Shown: piece by piece, positions 8,634 through 15,620 of the stretch
How positions within the stretch are numbered: the first letter of the stretch is position 1
Layout: every line of letters begins with the position of its first letter
Assembly: GCA_947378425.1 (NCBI GenBank)
Contig: CANCJV010000004.1
Span: 62,001-126,000 of the forward strand
From: Synechococcaceae cyanobacterium
Lineage (GTDB): Bacteria; Cyanobacteriota; Cyanobacteriia; PCC-6307; Cyanobiaceae
Length of the DNA: 64,000 nt
Direction: 5' to 3'
Translations under genes and position numbers: made by a program
Notes under the pieces: generated by a model
The model's database searches: none
What the model was told of the DNA's origin: nothing
The model's input: the letters and a program-made list of their open reading frames with translations, nothing else

Positions 8634-9423
8634 AAGCGCCGAAGGGATTGAACAGGTTGTCTGCCGCAGCCGCTTGCGGATCCGTGCTGAAGCACTGCAG
8701 CTTGGCGAGCAATTGGCGTTGCAGGTCGGTGCCACGGGCCTGCTGACTCCGGCCCAATAGCCACTGGGCGATGCAGAGATTGGACGACATCAGCGGCGCT
8801 GGATAGCTCTCAATCCGATCGGCCATGGCGGCGAGTGTGGGCATGCCAGTGCCGGAGAGGAGCACCACCGTGTCTGGGCCTGGCTGCAGCTGCAGCAGGT
8901 AGGCCTCCAATTCCTGATCGCTGATGCTGTAAGCACCCTCAGCCCCGATCTGATTCAAGATGCTGTGGTGAGCCACCACCTCAAGTCCTGCCGATTGCCA
9001 GTACGCCACGGCCTGCCGGATCAGCCAGTCAGGATAAGGAAGTTCCAGTTGGATCCTGCGGAATCCCAGGACCCGGATCATCTCCAGAACCGCCAGGCTC
9101 GCTGTGATCAACGGCACGCCGAGCTCGGCGGAGGCCAACTCGCAACGGCGCCGATCTTCCGTGGGACCAAGGCGATAGTTGGAGCCTGTGCAGCCGATGA
9201 TGATGCCCTGGAGCGGCAAGGTTCCGAAGCTGCGGGCCGCATCGAGATAGCTTTCGAGATAAAGCTCATTGCGGACCGCCAGATCTTCTGATGAGGAGTA
9301 AGGCAGCCTGGCGGTGTGGATGCGGGGGACGTGATCAACGAGGCTTTCAATTTCCTCCTCCAGGGTTGGATTGGATGGCGGTACGATCAGGCCAACGGCA
9401 TCACGACCTGGCGATGACTTCAT
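8626..9423 (-). CDS. maleate isomerase / arylmalonate decarboxylase-like enzyme (Asp/Glu racemase superfamily)
   Basis: This 265-residue protein begins GLIVPPSNPTLEEEIE, the N-terminal signature of the Amdase/maleate isomerase group. Both catalytic cysteine positions are filled: Cys78 in IIIGCTGSN and Cys217 in SSNLCIAQWLLG. In this superfamily two cysteines suggest an isomerase or racemase, while decarboxylases keep one. The enzyme would therefore probably isomerise or epimerise a small dicarboxylic acid by way of an enzyme-bound intermediate. It is the last gene of a minus-strand run (P450, HemB-like, FAD monooxygenase, this gene). Its 3' end overlaps the MmgE/PrpD gene by 8 bases, which ties the two into one locus. 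Confidence 0.8.
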   Translation of the reverse strand: MKSSPGRDAVGLIVPPSNPTLEEEIESLVDHVPRIHTARLPYSSSEDLAVRNELYLESYLDAARSFGTLPLQGIIIGCTGSNYRLGPTEDRRRCELASAELGVPLITASLAVLEMIRVLGFRRIQLELPYPDWLIRQAVAYWQSAGLEVVAHHSILNQIGAEGAYSISDQELEAYLLQLQPGPDTVVLLSGTGMPTLAAMADRIESYPAPLMSSNLCIAQWLLGRSQQARGTDLQRQLLAKLQCFSTDPQAAAADNLFNPFGAFN

Positions 9424-9514
9424 AGATTGTTGACGGCTTTGTGACTTGACATTGGAGTTAGGCTTGAATGATCTTTGTCAGTCGGATATTTTTTCAGCTC
9501 TTGTAGTGCAAGGA

Positions 9515-10714
9515 TCAGCCCTGGTTCAGATCAAGGAGGCAGGCCTTCCTCAGCAGCATGGAATCCTGTTCGGCCGGTGGATGGCCATCGCTGGGTTCAA
9601 ATGGCCTATGACCAGCGATCAATTGGGCAGTGCGCGACATTAACACCGCTGTGGTTCGCTTCTGCCAGCGCCGGGCCCAGCCGTCAACGGCCCGTTTCTG
9701 ATCGCGGGCCTGGCGATGGATCGAGCTGGCGAGGGTTTCGGCCAGCTCAAGACCTTCCAGCAGGCCGAAGTTCATGTTGAGGCCACCGCGGGTGTTGGTG
9801 ATGTGGGCCGCATCACCGATCAACAGGCAACGATCTTGTTGCCGTACGTGGACGCAACGCTGGCTGACACGGTAGTGATCCATGACCATCGGCAGGCTTT
9901 GCCAGGCGCTGAACTCACTGAAGCCTGCGAAGATCTGAGCCAGCCGCTGCCGGGCCCACCGGTCATCCGTCAGGGCCGGCTCGATGTCGGCGGCCGACGG
10001 ACGCAGGATCAGACGCCAATCGGTTCGCATGCGCAGGGCACTGAGCGAGCCGAAGGGATGGTGGATGTAGGTGAGTCCCGCCAATTGCTCACTGACCGCC
10101 TGGGGCAGCTGGGAGAGCATCAATCTCAGCACCGGCTCCGGCAGGTCGTGGCCGGCAAACGGCAGCTGCAGCCGATGGCGAACCGTGCTGTGGGCGCCAT
10201 CGGCTGCCACCAACCAGCGAGCGGTCAGCATGCGGGGCCGGGCCCCCTGCTGGGAGCCCAAGACCCAGGCCTCGATCGGCTCGTGGCGATCCGGGGCAGG
10301 ATTGTTGCCCAGGGCGACCAGCTGCTGGCCCCAGCACACCGCCGGCTGGGCTGAAGGCTGCAGCTGAGCCAATCGCTGCAACAGCAATGCGCAGAGCCAA
10401 TGCTGCTCCAGATGCAGGCGGAACGGATGCTGGGTGTGTCCCTGCAGGCAGGTGAAGGACAGATCGCGGCATTGACCGGAGGGCAGCTCAAGATGCCGCA
10501 GCAGCCCCACCTGGTGGCCCTGGGGGAGGAGCTGGCTCAGCAAGCCGAGACTGGCCAGGCGATCGAGGATTGCCGGCTGGAAGGTGGAGGCCCGGGAGGC
10601 CCGGGAGGGCTCCTGGCGCTGCTCAACCACCAGGCAGGACAAGCCCAGGCTTCGCAGGCGATAGGCCGTGAGCAGGCCGACGGGTCCCGCCCCCACGACC
10701 AACACATCCACCAT
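9515..10714 (-). CDS. FAD-dependent monooxygenase (PHBH/UbiH-type)
   Basis: This is a 399-residue protein of the FAD_binding_3 family. The Rossmann motif is VDVLVVGAGPVGLL at the start, the second FAD/NADPH motif is VAADGAHSTVRHRL, and the flavin ribityl motif is CLLIGDAAHITNTRGGLNMN. Such enzymes use NAD(P)H and O2 to hydroxylate or epoxidise aromatic or polyene substrates. The ATG at 10714 is preferred; a TTG at 10789 would add 25 residues of weak character. It lies 104 bases after the HemB-like gene in the same direction. The place in the cluster suggests it oxidises the product or intermediate of the HemB-like enzyme. Confidence 0.85.
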   Translation of the reverse strand: MVDVLVVGAGPVGLLTAYRLRSLGLSCLVVEQRQEPSRASRASTFQPAILDRLASLGLLSQLLPQGHQVGLLRHLELPSGQCRDLSFTCLQGHTQHPFRLHLEQHWLCALLLQRLAQLQPSAQPAVCWGQQLVALGNNPAPDRHEPIEAWVLGSQQGARPRMLTARWLVAADGAHSTVRHRLQLPFAGHDLPEPVLRLMLSQLPQAVSEQLAGLTYIHHPFGSLSALRMRTDWRLILRPSAADIEPALTDDRWARQRLAQIFAGFSEFSAWQSLPMVMDHYRVSQRCVHVRQQDRCLLIGDAAHITNTRGGLNMNFGLLEGLELAETLASSIHRQARDQKRAVDGWARRWQKRTTAVLMSRTAQLIAGHRPFEPSDGHPPAEQDSMLLRKACLLDLNQG

Positions 10715-10818
10715 CGGCTGGACTGGATCGTGGCTGCTGGCCAGACCGGAACCTGAACCAACCGCATCGCCAGCCGGGATCAGGTTCAAGGCGCTGGTTG
10801 GATCACGACGATCTGAGA

Positions 10819-11733
10819 TCAGGAGCTGTGTGGGTGTTGACGCAGAAAATGATCAGCGGCGTAGCCAATGATCCAGCGGGCGCCGCAGCGGCGGAAGGCG
10901 GCATGAATTTCATCGTAATAGTCGGCTTCGTTCAGCAGGCCAGCCTGGGCTGCCAGTCGGGCCATCATGAACTCGCCGCTGACGTGATACACGGCCACCG
11001 GCGCACTGGAGCGGCGCACTGTTTCGGCCAGAACATCGAGGTAGGGCAGGGCCGGCTTGACGATGGTGGCGATGGCACCCTGGCGTCGATCCTCCTCCAT
11101 CTGATCAATGGCTGCTGTCGTGTCGTTGAAATCGAACTGGTAGGTCTTGCGCACCGTTCCAAGTCTGGAACCGATGGCCTGACGATAGGGACCATAGAGC
11201 GAGGAGGAAAACTTGGTGCTGTAGGGAAACACCTCACAGGCGAGGTTGGCGGCATCCAGACCCTGACGAATGGCGCCGGTCTGCTGCGGCAGCGACAGGC
11301 AGGGGGCAACAGCATCGGCGCCTGAATGGGCAAAGCTGAGGGCCAGTTGCACCACGGCGCGATAGGAGGCGTCCTCGTCAATCAGCCCATCGTGATTGAT
11401 CACACTGTGACCGGAGTCCTGATATGGCGACAAGCCGACATCGGCAATCAGAGTGATCGCGCTGCCCCAGCGTCCGCGGGCCTGCAGCAGCACCTGACGC
11501 ACACAGAAGCTTTCAGCCTCTGCCAGCTCCAGCGCCGGTCTGGCATTGACGGCGATCACCAGCACATAGCGCAAGCCCTGGGCAAGGCGCCGCTCAAGAT
11601 GCTCCAGGGCCGAGGCCACACTGTGAATCCAGCAACCATCAATGGCAGCCCGGCGAGGGACGGGCCCGTCGTCGCTGACGAACAGGCATTCGATATAATC
11701 AAAACCACCGGACTGGAAGGGGAGCTGCGCCAT
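10819..11733 (-). CDS. divergent porphobilinogen-synthase (HemB)-like enzyme
   Basis: This 304-residue protein aligns clearly with 5-aminolevulinate dehydratase. Both Schiff-base lysines are present, Lys174 in YSTKFSSSLYGPYR and Lys226 in IVKPALPYLD. They are 52 residues apart, the same spacing as Lys195 and Lys247 of E. coli HemB. YHVSGEF also matches the family YxVSGEY. The metal site does not match: the zinc cysteines of DTCFCEYTSHGHC read DVGLSPYQDSGHS, and the usual MDG motif after APS is missing (APCLSLPQQTGAIR). The N-terminal arm is short. It is therefore unlikely to be the housekeeping haem or chlorophyll enzyme. It probably condenses other amino-ketones or keto-acids. It lies 5 bases after the P450 gene; an alternative TTG start would overlap that gene. 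Confidence 0.85.
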   Translation of the reverse strand: MAQLPFQSGGFDYIECLFVSDDGPVPRRAAIDGCWIHSVASALEHLERRLAQGLRYVLVIAVNARPALELAEAESFCVRQVLLQARGRWGSAITLIADVGLSPYQDSGHSVINHDGLIDEDASYRAVVQLALSFAHSGADAVAPCLSLPQQTGAIRQGLDAANLACEVFPYSTKFSSSLYGPYRQAIGSRLGTVRKTYQFDFNDTTAAIDQMEEDRRQGAIATIVKPALPYLDVLAETVRRSSAPVAVYHVSGEFMMARLAAQAGLLNEADYYDEIHAAFRRCGARWIIGYAADHFLRQHPHSS

Positions 11734-11738
11734 GGATT

Positions 11739-12947
11739 TCAACGATGCAGGATGAGTCGCTCATAGCCCCGAAAACGATCAGCAATCTGCAGCCTGGATT
11801 CGGCCTGAATACAATGCAGATTTTCAAATTGATCGCACAATACAGATAAAACCGCCGCGCCCTGCATGCGGGCCAGCTGTAAGCCCAGGCATTGATGCAA
11901 GCCAGGTGCAAAGCTCAGATGGGGATTGGGGGAACGATCGATCAGGAAAGCATCGGGTTGGTCAAAGGCCTCGGGATCGCGATTCGCCGCCCCGACCAGG
12001 GCTGTGATCGAATCCCCCGCCTTGATGGTCTGGCCGGCGATGACCAGGTCTTCCGTAGCTGCACTGGCATTGATGGCCTGGGCCGGTGGATCCCAGCGCA
12101 GGACTTCCTCGATGGCAGGGGTCAGTAAGGTGCGGTCGTTACGGATGCGTTGGTAGGTGGCTGGATGATGGGCCATCGCCCAGGCTATCGTGCCTATCAG
12201 CAGGCGCAGGGTATAAAGGCTGGCCGAATAAAAATTGCTGCTGATGATCAACAGGAGTTGGTCATCGGAGAGGTGAATACCCTCCTCTGGATCGGCAATC
12301 AGGCGACTGAGCAGATCCGTGCCTGGACCACCGCGGCGTTCGTGAATCAGGGGAAGAAAATACTGCCTGTACACATCAAGGGCCTCATTGCCACCAGAGG
12401 CGCTTTTCGCATCCTGGGTCAAGCCTCGAGCTCTGACAAAGGCATTCACCTGATTGGCCACAGCCAGCTGCTGACTGGGGGGGACCCCCATCAATTCGCT
12501 CACCACCATCACCGAGAGGTCATTGGCCAACAGAGCCACCAGGTCAAAGGATTCGTCTCCCTGGACGCGGGACAGGCGTTCGACGGCAAATCGGCTGGCG
12601 AATGCAGCCAGAGCTGCCATGTCGATGCCGCGGTAAGCCTTGCTGACATGCTGACGCATCTGGGCGTGCTGCTTGCCATCCATGTAGGGCAGGTCTTGCT
12701 TCTGATGCTCATAGATCTGGCCATTGTGGCCAAAGCGAGCAATCAGTTGATCAAGGTGATCCTGGCGGCTGAGACGTGGATCCCGCATCAACTCCACGGA
12801 CTCGCTGTAGCCAAGCACAACCCACATCTGCGGTCCTTCACACCAATGCACAGCAGATTCCTGCCGCAGGGCCGCATAAATTTCGTAGGGATTCGGATGC
12901 CCTGGCAGGCAGGGGTCCTGGCGAAACTGTTCGATTTGGAGCTGCAT
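11739..12947 (-). CDS. cytochrome P450 (bacterial soluble type)
   Basis: This 402-residue P450 has the ExxR of the K-helix at Glu281-Arg284 (EEVLRW) and the haem loop FAPGLHQCLG with ligand Cys353, followed by LQLARMQG. There is no membrane anchor, so it is a soluble class I enzyme needing ferredoxin and reductase. The I-helix is unusual. Where most P450s have an AG-[DE]-T group for oxygen activation, this one reads SNFYSASLYTLRLL (about residues 237-250), so the acidic residue appears to be lost. It may catalyse coupling, isomerisation or another atypical reaction. It is the first gene of the minus-strand run and is translated just ahead of the HemB-like gene. GC content is low for this genome (31/60 at 12241-12300). 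Confidence 0.93.
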   Translation of the reverse strand: MQLQIEQFRQDPCLPGHPNPYEIYAALRQESAVHWCEGPQMWVVLGYSESVELMRDPRLSRQDHLDQLIARFGHNGQIYEHQKQDLPYMDGKQHAQMRQHVSKAYRGIDMAALAAFASRFAVERLSRVQGDESFDLVALLANDLSVMVVSELMGVPPSQQLAVANQVNAFVRARGLTQDAKSASGGNEALDVYRQYFLPLIHERRGGPGTDLLSRLIADPEEGIHLSDDQLLLIISSNFYSASLYTLRLLIGTIAWAMAHHPATYQRIRNDRTLLTPAIEEVLRWDPPAQAINASAATEDLVIAGQTIKAGDSITALVGAANRDPEAFDQPDAFLIDRSPNPHLSFAPGLHQCLGLQLARMQGAAVLSVLCDQFENLHCIQAESRLQIADRFRGYERLILHR

Positions 12948-13548
12948 GCTGGCTTGGCACTTGGCGATGATTAATTGTCGTTCGGCAAAGCTGTTAGCAC
13001 GATGTCATGTTGCCGATGTCAGTGGCACAACTGGCACTACATCATAGCCTTAGTCATCAGACTGAAAGCAATCAGGCGTGGCCTTGAGAGCGATCGGCAG
13101 CGGGGCTGGAGCTCCGTACTTGAGTTGAAAAGAACCTGGCAATTTTTCGATCTATTTTCCATGCCCCATCTCACTCTCTCACCACGATACCAAGCCGGGG
13201 CTTCGTCCAGGGTGATGCTGGTTTGGCATAGGGATCTGCTCGAAGCGAAGGGGCAACAGTCGGAATCTCATTCCTTCGAGTTCTTGCGAACCTTGCCGCT
13301 GCCTGCCAGCGTGATTGCAGCTGACTGACGCGATCCGGGCGGCATGTCAGCCATCGTCAACGGCTGCAGACCCTGCTGCCGATGTTCTGCAGCCAGAACC
13401 CGGGGGCAGATTCGCTGCGGTCGGCAGTTCAGAACTCAAACAGCCCGTGGCGCTGATTCGCATTCCGTTCCAGGATCCGGGAGATGGGTTCAACGGCACC
13501 GGCTCGGGCTGCTGCTCAGGGTCGATCCCAGGTCGCCCATGGGACTGC
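12948..13548. other. intergenic region upstream of the P450 gene
   Basis: About 600 bases without a convincing gene. An open frame of about 117 codons exists at 12975-13328 on the plus strand, but it has no family resemblance and weak codon character. The first 150 bases are AT-richer and should hold the promoter of the P450 operon, including a repeated TGGCAC element at 13021-13038. Nothing recognisable is seen in 13100-13548. Confidence 0.4.
13021..13038. promoter_or_regulatory. possible operator: repeated TGGCAC, imperfect palindrome
   Basis: AGTGGCACAACTGGCACT contains two TGGCAC copies nine bases apart. It also reads as an imperfect dyad (outer four pairs match, AGTG/CACT). It lies about 75 bases upstream of the P450 start codon, a suitable place for a regulator of the minus-strand gene cluster. 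No regulator gene lies next to it. Confidence 0.35.
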
Positions 13549-14148
13549 TCACGGATTCAGGGCCTGCTCCATCCAGCCCGTCTGCGCTTGCCAGCGGCGG
13601 CGCCGGTGGGGATGGCCGGTGAGCTCCAGCAGCTCCACCTGCTCAAGCGCGATGCGCAACACCAGGAAGTCATCCGGCATCGGCGTGTCAGCCGAAAGCT
13701 CCCGGGGGAAAGAGGCCCCGGCCTCCAGTGGGGCACCGGGCCAAGGCCAGGCCCACAGGGCCCGCCCTGCGGCCGTGAGGGCCTGCCAATGGCGTTCGCG
13801 CTCCTGCAGCTCCTGCTCCGGCGGCAGGCTCTGCAGCCTTCCTCGCAGGCGAAACTGGGAGCGCGCCTTCGGCAGCAGCCAACAGAGCTCCACCGCCGGT
13901 TGCTGGGCCAATTCGGCCGGTTTGGCGCTGCGCCGATCGGTGAACAGATCCAGGGCCGCGGACCCAGCCCAGCCCCGGAACACCAGCGTGCGCACCCGGG
14001 GGGATCCATCGGCCGCCACCGTGGCCAGCTGCAGCCAGCGGGCCTGGGCTGAGCGCCCCTCCCGCTGGCGGGCGCCGCGGAGCAGAGGCCGCCAGGGGGG
14101 AAGTGAATCGGCCGGCCGTTGGTTCTGGGCGGCTGGAGGGTCGCTCAT
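13549..14148 (-). CDS. FMN-binding pyridoxamine-phosphate-oxidase-like protein (Npun_F5749/PPOX family)
   Basis: This 199-residue protein has the split-barrel flavin fold. Its signature includes WLQLATVAADGSPRVRTLVF followed by DLFTDRRSAKPAEL and ELCWLLPKARSQFRLRGR, the conserved strands that hold FMN in pyridoxamine 5'-phosphate oxidase-like proteins. The C-terminus (FLVLRIALEQVELLEL) is the second typical segment. The cyanobacterial group differs from the true PdxH, so vitamin B6 oxidation is not assured. The start overlaps the stop of the upstream exported-protein gene by 4 bases (ATGA), making an operon of two. Confidence 0.85.
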   Translation of the reverse strand: MSDPPAAQNQRPADSLPPWRPLLRGARQREGRSAQARWLQLATVAADGSPRVRTLVFRGWAGSAALDLFTDRRSAKPAELAQQPAVELCWLLPKARSQFRLRGRLQSLPPEQELQERERHWQALTAAGRALWAWPWPGAPLEAGASFPRELSADTPMPDDFLVLRIALEQVELLELTGHPHRRRRWQAQTGWMEQALNP

Positions 14149-14552
14149 GTGGCCTTCTCACAGACGAAGTCCTGAACATTCCCCAGGCCCTGCCGCAAGC
14201 GGAAGCGGGGATGGGCAGCGTCCTCAAGGCTCCACCACCACTTGCCGTCCGTGAAGCTGGCCGGACCCGCATTGTTGGTGCGGGGCAGCTGCAGGCTGAG
14301 GTCGCGCCAGTGCAGCACCACGAAGCCGCCGACCGGCACCGGGCCACGGCTCGGATCGGGAATGGTCGGATCATCCACGGCGCCGCTCACCAGCAGGGCT
14401 GTGAGCCGCGCACCGTCGCAGCGGTAGGCCACGGGCTCTGGGTCGGTGTCGGCCAGAGCTGATCCCGCCAGCGTGAGCAGAAGGATCACCAGAATGGCGA
14501 TGGCCCCTGCGGGGATTGAAAGCCTGCGCCATGGTGGGGTCTCAGCGGGCAT
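14145..14552 (-). CDS. small exported hypothetical protein
   Basis: Read from the ATG at 14552, it is 135 residues with a clear signal peptide (basic start, hydrophobic AIAILVILLLTLAG, cleavage near ALA-DT). The mature part has YRCDGARLTALLV early and a late WWWSLED and VQDFVCE, so two cysteines could form a disulphide. The overall plan, a small periplasmic beta protein with YxC near the start, recalls MliC-type lysozyme inhibitors, but this is only a resemblance. Longer ATG starts exist at 14567, 14582 and 14597, which run into the divergent DCC gene. It is co-transcribed with the PPOX-like gene. Confidence 0.65.
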   Translation of the reverse strand: MPAETPPWRRLSIPAGAIAILVILLLTLAGSALADTDPEPVAYRCDGARLTALLVSGAVDDPTIPDPSRGPVPVGGFVVLHWRDLSLQLPRTNNAGPASFTDGKWWWSLEDAAHPRFRLRQGLGNVQDFVCEKAT

Positions 14553-14595
14553 GGCAGGCAGACCCATGGCAGCGAGCTGCATGGCAGGTGTTGGC

Positions 14596-15030
14596 ATGGA
14601 ATCTGATTCTCCTGAACCGGTGACGCAGCCTGCCCTGACCCCGCCCGTCCTGGTGTTTGACGGCGGCTGCGTCTTCTGCCGCCACTTCGCCGAGCTCAGT
14701 GAGCTGCGCAGTGGCATCCCGGGTCTGCAGATCCGTGATGGCCGTGCCGATCAGGCGTTACGGCAAGAACTCCAACGGCGCGGCTATCGCCTGCGGGATG
14801 GCGCCATGGTGCTGGACGGGGAGAAGGTGCTGCATGGAGCCGAGGCGATTGCCTGGTTGTGCCAGCGGATGAGCGCCAGTGCGGCCTTGCTGCAACTCCT
14901 GGCGCCGCTGCTGGCAGACAGCCGCAGGTCCCAGGCGCTCTACCCCCTGCTGCTGTTCGCCCGCCGGCTGGCGTTGTCGGTGCGGGGTTTGCCGCTGGAT
15001 CCGGAGACAGCGCCTGAATCCAGCCGCTAG
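14596..15030 (+). CDS. DCC-family thiol-disulfide oxidoreductase (DUF393)
   Basis: The defining motif DGGCVFCRHF follows VLVFD near the N-terminus, giving the CxxC of a thioredoxin-like fold. The middle carries the family DGAMVLDGEKVLHGAEAIAWL and the end LLFARRLALSVRG. Such proteins are predicted thiol-disulphide exchange enzymes; their partners are mostly unknown. The ATG at 14596 gives 144 residues; an ATG at 14581 would add five. It is divergent from the exported-protein gene, so the two share a very short promoter region. Confidence 0.85.
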   Translation: MESDSPEPVTQPALTPPVLVFDGGCVFCRHFAELSELRSGIPGLQIRDGRADQALRQELQRRGYRLRDGAMVLDGEKVLHGAEAIAWLCQRMSASAALLQLLAPLLADSRRSQALYPLLLFARRLALSVRGLPLDPETAPESSR

Positions 15031-15356
15031 TCCCTCCACTCCGATCCTCTCCGGATTCAACGCCGCCGAGCTCTCCAGCCCGATCGCTGCCGTGGCCTCG
15101 TCGATCCCGCCAAAGCATGGACAAGATGGCCAGGGTTGGGGCTGTCCGGCACCCGGACGATCCAGGTTGGCGGCGTACTGGCCGGGACTGGTGCCCAAGC
15201 TCTGCAGACAGGACTGCACCGATTCCAGCGCTGCCCCGGGAGCGGGTGCCTGGTCGTTCGCTCTGTTGACTGGCTGGTCGATCGCCAGGGCTGGACTGCG
15301 CCGCCACAAGCACCAGCGAGGCGGCCGCTGACGCAGCTCTCAGCCGGTGCGGGCAT

Positions 15357-15620
15357 TCCCTGGTGGTGGGCCTGACGGAATTTCTGCCGATCAGCAGTTC
15401 CGCCCATCTGGCGGTGGTGCCGGTGCTGCTGGGCTGGGCCAGATCCGGGGCCAGGAGCCTGACGGCCGCCCTGCTGGCTCTGGCGGAATCGATCGGCAGC
15501 AGGCGCCGTTCCCTGGCCGAGCTCAGGGTGGTCGATGCTGGGCTGGTGGGCCTGGCTCAGGCCTTTGCCGTGGTCCAGGGCGAGGCGGGCGTGTTCGTTC
15601 AGGCGCTGCGGGGCAGCACG
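15357..15620 (+). pseudogene. decayed uppP (undecaprenyl-diphosphatase) remnant
   Basis: The frame reads VVGLTEFLPISSSAHLAVVPVLLGW, the first active-site motif of UppP/BacA (G-x-TEFLPISS-x-x-HL). It jumps directly to LLALAESIGSRRRSLAELRVVDAGLVGLAQAFAVVQG, which matches the start of the second half of the same protein (DGLLVGLAQALALVPG). About 100 residues between them are gone, the PGVSRSG motif is lost (VVQGEAGV), and the start and C-terminal half are missing. The reading frame happens to stay open into the antisense of the exonuclease gene. A working uppP must lie elsewhere because the enzyme is needed for wall synthesis. Confidence 0.72.

Noticed and set aside
12975-13328. Plus-strand frame of 117 codons upstream of the P450
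   Set aside because: No family resemblance and unconvincing codon use; it covers the likely P450 promoter.
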